A stretch of 64,000 nucleotides of DNA, taken from the NCBI GenBank assembly GCA_023374025.1, contig SIJG01000156.1:1-64000 (forward strand), in the 5' to 3' direction. The notes beneath the pieces are model-generated. The model made no database searches, had not been told where the DNA came from, and saw only the letters and a program-made list of their open reading frames with translations. Below are positions 54,712 to 64,000 of the stretch, piece by piece. The position numbers were made by a program, and so were the translations under genes. Numbering within the stretch: position 1 is the stretch's first letter; every line of letters begins with the position of its first letter. Source of the stretch: Heterodera schachtii (lineage: Eukaryota; Nematoda; Chromadorea; Rhabditida; Heteroderidae).

Positions 54712-57700
54712 TCATTGGTCCAACCTTTCCCTATTCGGCTTAAGCTGCCGCTGATCCCGCTTGGTTCGCGCATCTGCCGACTTTTCTTGTCTTGACAATG
54801 AATGTGGCGAGGACGGCACTTTGGTGTCAGTCCGTGCCGGGTTCGTCCGGTAGCCCATGTCCACGTACATTCGGCTGGGACATTGGCCACCATCGGACAC
54901 GCTCTGTAATAAGTTATGACAATTTTAGATCAAAAAAAAATTTGGCGACAAGACAATTAAAAGGGTTAACTTTTAAAATTCCAAAATTGAATGGCCCAAA
55001 GGCCCATTAATACTAATTAGGTAATTAAAACCTGACCGTTTACTACTAATTATAAAACTGAGGAAGTGGGTTTCAGAATCGAAGTTCTTAAACAATATAA
55101 CTCTCATTTTTATGATGGCATTTTCAGAGGCTGTCAATTTAGTTAATTAGTGCCATCAAATGAATGGGAAAGTTATTTGTTAGAGGGCTAATTGGTCAGA
55201 GAATGACGTGAATCGATACTGAAAATTCCAAATTTCCGGCACATGCTAACTCTACATTAATTAGCTAATTAGTGGCATAAATAGTCAAGCTCAGAATCTC
55301 GAGAGTCTCGAGCACAAATTATGGCACTCTCTGTCTCGGCGGACCGGCCAAAGAACCCGTCGCCATCACCTTCAGTCTTGTGTTGATGTTTGTGCGCAGT
55401 GCGCGACCGTTGGACGCCTTCAGCGGCCGATAGTTAGAGCTGAGCGGCACGGGCGGGGGCGCGCCCGTCTCCGATTTGGCCTCGGACTCGGCCGCTTCGC
55501 TCTGAACTAGCTCACCCCATTGGGCCAACTGAGCGCGGGAGAAAATTGCAAAAATTTTCTTGATATACTGATATTATATATATATATATATACTATTATC
55601 AAATTATCATACATCTTCAATGCTGATGTAAATGGGCGAATTAAACACCAGCCTAAAATATTGAACATAAATTTGTGCCAATAAAACTTGAGACTAATTA
55701 ATTAATGTTGGGCCCATTATTAGGGGTAATGTTAACTAACATAATTATGAAAGAAAAAAAATTAATTTTGCTAATAGGGGACTTGGCAAAATGCAATTAA
55801 AAGCAATTAACAACTAATTAAACATTATTAATTAGTCAGTCATTCATTGCTCAGTGGATCATAAATTAACCAATGGAAAACGTGAGTAATAATTAACATT
55901 TTGATTCATCAATTAAGGTAATTTTGAGCTGTTGACCGCCATGGTATTGGGATGACTCGTGACTAACTACATAATTAGCCATTGCATTCGTTATTCCGTA
56001 ATTGGCACTAATTAACGCAATTATACCGCAGAATGTGTTTTCTAAACTTAATTTTCCCTACCATGTGACTGTCTCGAAACATCCCGGATATGTCATTGAC
56101 CCATCATAAGTCACATAATGTTCAGTGGGCGGCACCAGGGCAGCCGGTTGGAAGCGTTTAATGCGGACCATTTGGTCTTAAAATTAAAAAAAAATGAATT
56201 TTTGGAATTTAAAAATAAAAAAAATAAATTTTTGGAATTTAAAATAAAAAAAACGAAATTTTAAAATTAAAATAAATTTCTCCACTTCGATGTTTGATGT
56301 GCTTGGTCGCCTGGGACAATCTGTGCAATTCCGCGTTTGTCCTGTCTCCAATCTTAGGGCAAAAAATCTTTTTTTTGAAACTCTACCCCTAATAAATTTC
56401 TATAAGCGGAAAAAATTCCGTTTTTGGGTCGATTTAATGGCAAAAAAAATTTAAAATAATAAATTTGTATTTTTAGGACAAAATCCCGAAATTGTGACCG
56501 AAAATTTCCAAGTGTTTTCCAGTAAAACCTGAATAAAAAATGAACTTATCTGATACTAATTAGGGCATGAACTTTTGAATTTGTTTAACCAAAAATCTTT
56601 TTTTTATCATTTTTAAATTGATTTAAAATTCGTAAAAATTTTTAAAAATTAAAAAAAAATGCAAAAAACAACTGACATCAATGATGATGGCGATGCCAAG
56701 CAGACCCCGTGGCTGCGATTGTGCTTGTGTGAAGTTGTCATACAGGTCGGAATTGAATGCCAAAATTTGCAGCTAAATGCCGGCCCGCCAGCAATGTTCA
56801 GCACCGTTTGTTGCTGCTTCTGCTCCTCCCTCCTCTTCTCACCTCCACCACCGGTGTCTGTCGTTGTGGTGTTTTTGGTGGCCAATGTCAGCAGTGGAAA
56901 TTGGCCCATGTTCCACAGTTCGGCTTCAACATGGCTTCTGCCAAGAAAAAAACTGTGAAATTTGTAAATTTTCTTTTTAATTTTTAAAAAAGTTGGAAAA
57001 TATTACAAAATTTAATTTAAAAAATGGAAAATATTAAAGTACCATATTGCGATTAATTCATGAAAATAAAATAACGAAATAAGGTCATAAATTGTAAAAA
57101 CCCGCATTAATTAATCATAAATTAATTAAGGGTAAAATTTGAAATCGTTTTCTTAAATTTGAAAATGAATTAAAAATAAATTTTGAAGAAAAATATTAAA
57201 ATACATAATAATGCCAAATGTGTATAAAAAGTTGCTAAAAAATTATGATTATTAGAGAATTAAAAAATTTGATTTTTCCACTTGATGTTGCAAAATTTAT
57301 TCTTGCAACATTAATTTCTCAAAAAGTATCCAATTTGTGGGTTCGTGAGAATTTCAATTATTTTATAAAATGAAAAATTAAATTATTAATTTTTAAATTC
57401 TCTCTCTCCAAAGTAAAATAAAAATTTTTCAAAAAATCGCAATGCAAACGACGCCACTGTGAAACCCGAAGTTTGCCAAGTTGGGGGTCGAAGATCAGTT
57501 TGGTCGGATCAATGTTGATCGGCGATTGCAGTGCGCCAAGCCTACACAATAAATTTTTTTGTCCCCGTTAAAATCATAAATTTTAAATATTTCAAAAAAT
57601 TTATGAAAAATTCAATCAATATTTGATCAGCATAAGTTGCGCCCCTGAATCACAGCTTACTTGCACATTCGCCAATGCTTATGCATTAGTCCCCAGAAGT

Positions 57701-60213
57701 CGGGCCCTAAAACAAAAATAATTTTTTTTTCAAGGCCTGGCTTTGAAATTTTTTTAGAAAAATTTGTACAAGACCTGCTGTTTTTAAGAATTTTCAAGAA
57801 ATTTTTCCATTGACCTATCCGTTGACCAATCAAACTGGTCCACTGAGTGGTGGACAGAAGAATACAACAGAAGCAGGTGACAAGCCACCAACAACAGCAG
57901 CACGACATTGGACCGAATTTCATACAAAATTCAAGCCAAGGGGTACTGTAATTTATTTACAGTAATTTTCGGAGGCGGAGAAATAATGTAAATTCGATCA
58001 CAAGACTCTCGTGTAGATGTGTTTTTAATATACACTTTCTTAAAAATAGCATTATAATTTCCAAAAATTTTCCCGACGGTGCCAATAGCAGCGCTGATTT
58101 TTGAAATTTTTGGCCAGAAAGGCAAAAAAAAAAATTCGGATTCCCCCTCTGAATTTTTTTTCTGGCAACGGGCCTGCATATAGGGGGTACGATTGGTAAA
58201 AACATAGTCCTTGGCACGGCAGGCCTCGAAAATTAAACGAAAAATTTTAAATTAATGGATTTTCTTTTTAATTAGGCGCCTCTGGAAGAAAAATGAAACA
58301 TCAGCATTTGTGCCATCGTGGAGAAGGAAGCAGCGCATTTAAGCTTTTTTCACACCACCCATTCTCTTCCGCTGGGGCCGTGCCGTGGGAGAAAATATGA
58401 AAAATGGTGGCACTTTGAGCAGGCGCCCGAGCGGGGGCGCATAATGGCCAATTTGTGCCGGAGACGATGGCACGGCACGCGGTCTGCCGCGGTGCGCAAA
58501 TGAGCGGAAATTTGTGCCACATTTTGGCGGCGGGTGGTAAACAATGGCACAGAAATGAACCAAAATTTCAAAAAAAAATTTTTGAATTATAATTTGTTGA
58601 AGAGAATTAGACCATTTTAAGGCAAAAATTTTTAAATGCCTAATTAAGTAATTAATAAATTCTTAAAATGAATTTGAAAGTATAAATTAAAAGAAAATTA
58701 TTTATAAAATCATTAAAAATAAAATATATATATTTTTTATTTTTTAAAATTAAAATTTTTAAATTTAAAAATGAAAAATTAATATTTTTTACATAATTGT
58801 TGCCATATAAAAATGCCATTTTGATTTTAAAAATTGAATTTTGTAAAAGATCTGAGGACAATTTCGCATAAAAAGTGTGCCGCCACCATTTTTAGTGATG
58901 CCATTCATACTCCGGCACAGATGGGACCAAAAAATGAAAGAAAAAATGAACTAAAAATGGGGCATCAATTGAGTTAATTAGAAAATTTAATTTCCAAATT
59001 TTGAGAGAATTGGGCGAAAAAATTTTTGGAATTTTTCAACAAAATGCCAATTAAGAGAATTGAAAATTGAAATTAAATGAAGGTAATATTTTTGGAAAAA
59101 TTTAAACTTTGTATAAATTTTATAGAATAAAATTTAAAGAAATATCAATTTTTACTGAAAACAAAATGCCAAAAATAAAAAATTTGAATTAAAAATAAAT
59201 TTTGAATGATTCCAAAATAATATTTTTGTGATGTTCCGTGTGGCATTCCAAAAAAAAAAATGCCAAAAAATGCGGTGGAAGAATAAAAATGTTGCCCATG
59301 GGAATAATAGGATGGCACATTTCATTTTCCAATTTATTCTCCGCAAAAAAAGAATAGGAAAAATTGTGGGGGAACAAAGTTGACCACAAATTTAAATTAA
59401 AATAAAATTGGATGGCACCCTGAGGGAGTTGAACCCCGACCGGTCACAGCACAATTAACCACTGGACTACACCGAAATTTAAGAAAATATAAAATAAATT
59501 TATATAATTGTTGATTCTTTAATTAAAAATAGACTAAAACTTTAAAGGGTAATTTCCAAAAATTCTAAAACTACGGTAAAATATTGTAGTGAGCCGAAAA
59601 GATGCAATCTTATCACATTCAATCATAGCAGCGCCGTTTAATGTTCCATTTATCAGCAATAATTGCCTCACATTCATTGGCCTACGTTATTTTGTCTACC
59701 GTATATAAATGTACGGTATTGAAAATAAGGACCAATTTGCAGTTCTCAGAAATCAGATACGACACCAAATGATTTAAGAACAATTTTAAAATATTGGCAA
59801 AATGATCAAACAGATCGGCCGTCTATACCGTATACCCATGCATTTTCCAGACCAAAAAATTTTCGAATAAATCCCGAATTTTCAACGACAAATTTCATTT
59901 AAAAGGCATAAGGTATCAATTTGTAGAACTAAACGATTAATTTTGAGGAATTTTTAAGACAATCGCTATAAAAATACCGTACCCCAAAGTTTGCCAATTG
60001 TAGCAAATTCAAATTTTTTAAATTTAATTCGCGCCAATTTTAAAATTTGGCCAACTTACCGCCGAATAAATCGTTGTCATATGTCCACGGATATTCCCCG
60101 TTGAGCAGCAGCGCGTGGCCCCCGGTGACGGCACAAGTTGAGCACAGCAAAATCAGTGTGGACGGAAAATGGAGGAAAATGATCGGTGCCGAAGTGTCCG
60201 TCAACAACGGCAT
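54712..60213 (-). CDS. Carbonic anhydrase-related protein (CA10/11, cah-1/2 type), with a gap
   Basis: Minus exons: 60213-60060 (or alternative first exon 57923-57815), 57706-57661, 57541-57458, 56937-56677, 56352-56286, 56176-56062, 55652-55613, 55528-55370, 54903-54712. The reading GGPDFWGLMHKHWRMC, LGALQSPINIDP, VLNIAGGPAF, LQILAFNSDLYDNFT, HYVTYDGSMTYPGCFETVTW, LVFNSPIYIS and RALRTNIN follows CARP proteins (CA10: FITYDGSMTIPP). At the position of the third zinc histidine of active enzymes there is Gln (LQIL), so it is non-catalytic. In exon 56937-56677 the frame changes at about 56770 and some 35 residues, including the stretch with the first two zinc histidines, are absent. CARPs are secreted and act in neurons as binding proteins. 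Confidence 0.75.
57815..57923 (-). CDS. Alternative first exon of the CARP gene
   Basis: ATG at 57923 opens a Cys/Trp-rich hydrophobic leader (MKFGPMSCCCCWWLVTCFCC) and ends at donor G|GTCAAT with the same phase (1) as the distal first exon at 60213-60060. Either exon joins the 57706 acceptor to give GPDFWG. The distal exon supplies YPWTYDNDLFGG before it, closer to CARP proteins; the proximal one would give a different secretion leader. Confidence 0.45.
58290..58560. other. GC-richer island in CARP intron 1
   Basis: The sequence is clearly richer in GC (GCCGTGCCGTGGG, GGCGCCCGAGCGGGGGCGC) than the AT-rich intron around it. Both strands have short frames of about 60-75 codons but no recognisable product. 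It may be regulatory or an unrecognised exon. Confidence 0.3.
59412..59480 (-). other. tRNA-like segment in CARP intron 1
   Basis: Minus strand TGTAGTCCAGTGGTTAATTG resembles an A box, followed by CGGGGTTCAACTCCC, a good B box and T arm. The spacing is short and the acceptor ends (GGTGTAG, GGGTGCC) do not pair, so it is probably a tRNA pseudogene or SINE head. Confidence 0.4.
59570..59990. repeat. Cluster of TACGGTA/TACCGTA words
   Basis: TACGGTA or its complement TACCGTA occurs several times (CTACGGTAAAATATT, CTACCGTATATAAATGTACG, TATACCGTATACCC, AATACCGTACCCC), as it does in introns of the NKAIN-like gene at 44770-47560. No larger repeat unit is evident. Confidence 0.5.
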
Positions 60214-63208
60214 TTTCTGGGGAGCGGTGCGGCTGGGAACAATGCCAATAATTATGGATACGAATTTTCTTAAATTTCTATGAAAAGGGGGAAAAAGATG
60301 AAATCTGCGTCAAAAAAGTATAAAAATTCAAAATAAAAAAAAAATGAAAATATAATTTTAATTGTGCCAATAATTACGGATGCGCATTTCTTTAAAATTT
60401 CCCATGAAAAGGCGGGGAAAGAACATAAAATCTGCTTAAAAAGGTATAAAAATTCCAAAATTAACACAAAAAATTTAATATATTTAAATTCATTTTGATT
60501 ATTAAAATAGATGCTAATTATTTTAAGATTTGAAAAGGGAAATTAGGCTTAAAAGTTTAAAAACATTTTAAAAAGTGGGTAAATGAGAATATGTGCCAAA
60601 ATGGCTAAAAATTTTGCTTAATTTTATTATAAAAATTGTTCTTCCCGTGTTTAGATTTAAAAATTAAAAAAATATAAAATTCCAAAATTGCACAAAAATT
60701 GAAAAATATTTAAATTCATTTTAATTGTTAAAAATAGATGCTAGAAAATTATGTTAAATATTTCGAAAAATACGTTTAAAATTTGCACAAAAATTGCCCA
60801 ATTTCTCATTCTAAATTTGGCAAAATTTTAAAAACTCAAAACCAAAATTAGGCTTAAAAATCTAAAAAAATATATTTAAAAAGTGCAAAAAAATGTGAAA
60901 AGGTGCCAAAAGGCTTAATTATTTTCGTAAATTTGATTTTAAAAATTGTAATTTCCATTTTCATGTTTTTAAAAATGCTAAAAATATTAAAATATAGATT
61001 AAACATAAATAAATTCGCTAAATTTTCAAAATTGCTTGAGAATTGTCCAATTTTCTAATTCCACATTTGGCAAAATGATTTTTAAAAAGTCAAAACCAAT
61101 TTGCTCATTTGTCCAAAAGGCAAAATGATAGCCCCCAAATGGCACCCCCCGCGGGGATGAGGGGGCGGGGAGGTGGCATTAGTCATTCATTCCATCTTCT
61201 AAATGCACCACAAAAAGTGCCTCAGGGCACACCATCAAACTGACAACGACGGCATCGGCGGGGCACCGGCACAACGCCAATGAGCCCATTTTCGGAGTTT
61301 GCCATCATTGGCATTGGCATTTTGACCCTTTGCCTTCCTCGGCAGGGATTATTGCGGGAAATGAAATGAATGCCGCCGGTATGCCCGAATTTGATCCCCT
61401 ATTGCCCCGGGCAAAATTTGTGGGCCCTGCTGGAGGGGACCATCTTCGGCACCACAATTTTGCGGGAAAATAATGTGATGGCACTTCAGTAGGCACACAT
61501 AAATGGCATGGTGCGGCAATATGTGATGTGTGTTTTGTGTGAAGTGCCCCGCGGGGCGTCGTGCCAAAATGCCAACGACAACCCTTGAGGGGGAATGCCA
61601 TTTTGAAAATGGAAATGAATTTTTATTGGAGATTAGTGTAATTTAAAATTAATAAAAATATAAAATTTTACGATTTTTCGAGCGAGATTTTTTAAATTAA
61701 ACAACATTATAGGCAAATTATGAATTAGTTCATTATAATGAAAGTTGTCTATTTTATTTTTTTACATTTTTAAAAAACAAAAAGTTTAAAAAATAATTTA
61801 AATTTTAAAATAATTAAACATTAAAAATGAAAAAATGGTGTATAATTTTTAGGATAAACTTTATTTAAAAATAACAAATAAAAAAATAATTATATTAAAT
61901 TATATTTTAAAAATATATAAAAGAATCACTTTCCAAACAATTTGTTAAATAATTTAAAAATATTTCAATATAAAAAGCTAAAAAAATAACTATTTTAAAT
62001 TTATTTCGATAAAAATATATAAAAAAAAGAATTTGGCTAAGAATTTCCCGAAAAAACAAACTCCCGAACAAATTCTGTAAAAAAAATATTTTCCTTCTTC
62101 CGTTAATTAAGCCACTTTTTAGCACCCCCGAAAAAAGTGTCACATTGTATAAGCGAGGGCTTGTGCCTTTTACGGCGCCGTGCCGCCGCGCTAATTGGAT
62201 TAGAAAACAAAAAGGCGTGAAAAGTCAGCGGCGTTGCGCAAGATGGCGATCGGCACTTGACGGAATGGCATTTTGAAGAGAAGGGCCAAAGGCCTCAGGC
62301 AAAATGTCGGCAAAAGGCCTTTGATGTCGTTTTCGCGCATTGGCCCCAGGGGAAGCAATTTGCTAATTGTCCGTTTCCCACGTTTTTAATGGGAAAATGG
62401 GAGGAGGGGGTGACAAAAATTAAAATAATAATACTAAATAACGGTAACAAAGTGGCAAGGACAGGACAAATTGAGTGCTGACACTCATCAGTCGGGGGAA
62501 ATAACGGGGAGATAATCCCTTTTAATTAAAAAATTAGATGAAAAACAAATTAATTAATTATTGGAATGGGGAAGAGACGGACGGATTAAAAAAAAAGAAA
62601 AAAGAAATTCGGATTTAGGGAGGGGTTGAAAACCAATTGAGACTTTGACTTTCGACAGCCCTAAATGTTCTCTCGATTTGCATGAGAATTTCAAATTTTG
62701 TCTAATTTAAATAAGTTATTGCTAAAAGATAAACAAAAAACCCGGTGGGTTTCAAAAAATTGTTTGACATAAAACTTTTGGAAGTTAAAGAAATTTATTG
62801 AAAATTTTGCAGGTTAATTGAGTAACGGCAAAGAATCCGGTGACTTCACAGGGGATTAATTGCTCGTTAAATTGGTAATTTATGAAAATTAGCGTTTTTT
62901 TTTTTGCAGGAAAAATGCCTTTAAAAATTTTTTTCCAATTTTTTAAATGAGAGAAATTAGACAAAAAGCCAAATTTTGAAAAAGCCTCCAAAAGAAAAAT
63001 GTCCATATTTGATTGCTGTCAAATAATTGTAAGCAATTACAGGTGTTGTGGCCAAATTCTCCTCTTCCCACAGAGCAATTTGGTGGAAAAATTCAATGGG
63101 AACATTATTTGGACTAGGTTCGGTTTGGCATTCAAATTTGGCAACAATTTGCAAAATTTTTGTTTGGCATTTTGCCTAAGGAAATTGAAGCAAAATAATA
63201 ATTATTAT
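60214..63208. other. Upstream/intergenic region, mostly AT-rich
   Basis: 60290-61080 is AT-rich with repeated AAATTAAAAA words. 61130-61620 and 62150-62480 are GC-richer (CACCCCCCGCGGGGATGAGG; GGCGCCGTGCCGCCGCG) and hold frames up to 98 codons (minus 61601-61305) that I do not recognise. They could be promoter-proximal or exonic, but nothing supports a gene model. Confidence 0.4.
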
Positions 63209-63794
63209 TAGGGATTGTTTTTTATGTAAGAAAAATCGCGAAATATGTAAATAAAATATGTATAAAAATGCTAAAATATGTAAGAAATATGTACAAAAAA
63301 CCCAAAATATGTACCAAATATGTAAATAAAATTTTTTTAATGGTTATTTTTTTGGAAAAAAAATCCTAGTAAAGCGTGAAACAAGCACAAAATGCCTTAA
63401 AAAGTTACCTAAATTGGCTCAAAATCAATTTATATTATTTTAAAAATTATTTTTGATATCTCATTTTTTGAAGAAAAAAAAATACTTTTTTAGGGATACA
63501 TTTTCAAAAAAATTTTTTAATTTTTCACAAAAAATTTTCTCTAAATTCTCAAAAATCCTCAAAATATGCAAAAAAAAAAATGAAAATATGTACGAAAAAT
63601 TGCGAAATATATACGAAACGTACAAAATACGTATAAAAATATGTACATATGTAATATGTAGAAAAATCCGAAAATATGTAAATAAAAGTCCCAACTTTTG
63701 TTCGCAAACACAAAAAAGAAAATGTTTTTCCTACTAATTAGGCTATGGAGAATCCAGGAAAAAATATATATTTACATAAAAAAAACAATCCCTA
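63209..63794. mobile_element. hAT-like nonautonomous element, 8-bp duplication ATTATTAT
   Basis: Ends TAGGGATTGTTTTTTATGTA ... TACATAAAAAAAACAATCCCTA are inverted, flanked by ATTATTAT at 63201-63208 and 63795-63802. Subterminal regions are arrays of AATATGTA-type units (AAATATGTAAGAAATATGTA). 586 bp, no transposase; the open frames inside (63453-63737) are AT-rich by-products. Confidence 0.85.
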
Positions 63795-64000
63795 ATTATT
63801 ATGACTTGAACAAACTTAAATAAACCAAACTTTAATGGTAAAATTAATAAGAAATTTTCTATAAAAATTGGCACAAAAGCGAAGATTGATTTTTTTCAAA
63901 ATTCCGAAAAATTTTGTAATTCATGTAAGCAAAATTTGATTTAATTCTGAAACATTTAGACTAAGTTACAAAAAATTCTTATAATAAAGTCCTAAAAAAT

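Noticed and set aside
61305..61601. 98-codon minus-strand frame in a GC-richer block
   Set aside because: No recognisable domain, no splice partners, and several overlapping frames are equally open.
63453..63737. 94-codon Lys/Phe-rich frame
   Set aside because: Lies wholly within the AT-rich interior of the hAT-like element at 63209-63794; composition-driven.

Overview
The window looks like AT-rich nuclear DNA of a nematode, most likely a tylenchid plant parasite such as a cyst nematode. That placement is an inference. It rests on a clustered multi-exon F-box-like family of a type I associate with Heterodera/Globodera, on short introns with TTTCAG or TTTAG acceptors, and on a long Ty3/gypsy, hAT-like and foldback transposon load. 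One ambiguous base (N) lies at 5710.

Layout. 1-4410: a U6 snRNA-like sequence directly abutting a CR1/Jockey-type non-LTR retrotransposon (ORF1, endonuclease, reverse transcriptase; frameshifted). 4411-7200: AT-rich, no convincing gene. 7410-7890: a degenerate GAC/GGC-rich microsatellite. 8403-8786 (-): a secreted 8-cysteine peptide with a CS-alpha-beta defensin-like pattern, with two decayed copies of its 5' region further right. 9060-9514: a tandem repeat. 9928-14829: a Ty3/gypsy element (minus strand) with near-identical 262/263-bp LTRs and a GCGCG target duplication. 15240-20215: a second Ty3/gypsy-like element (minus) with an intact 1053-aa pol and an overlapping downstream ORF resembling an SGNH/GDSL hydrolase.

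21500-40430 and 49160-53630 hold an expanded F-box-like family. Full copies have five exons: an 11-nt first exon, an F-box-like exon, a long exon ending NNFKE, an exon with PFELVNERT..EKLTL, and a short tail exon PLSPP. Copies ending at 25413 (-), 39481 (+) and 51358 (+) are intact when spliced. Others are truncated, frameshifted or interrupted. Copies are often arranged head to head or tail to tail and are riddled with small nonautonomous transposons. hAT-like elements start TAG(A/G)G and carry amplified short subterminal motifs and 8-bp target duplications. Long foldback elements also make 8-bp duplications. One hAT-like element has duplicated the splice acceptor of a family gene; one foldback element sits inside a coding exon.

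42933-48065 (+) is a ten-exon gene whose first four exons encode a four-helix NKAIN-like membrane protein (Na,K-ATPase interacting family), followed by a long low-complexity tail. 54712-60213 (-) is a carbonic-anhydrase-related protein (CARP) gene with two phase-compatible first exons; the segment that would hold the first two zinc histidines is missing. 60214-63208 is largely non-coding, and 63209-63794 is another hAT-like element with a perfect 8-bp duplication.

All exon models are built by eye from reading frame, GT/AG sites, phase and alignment among copies. No search or alignment program was used.
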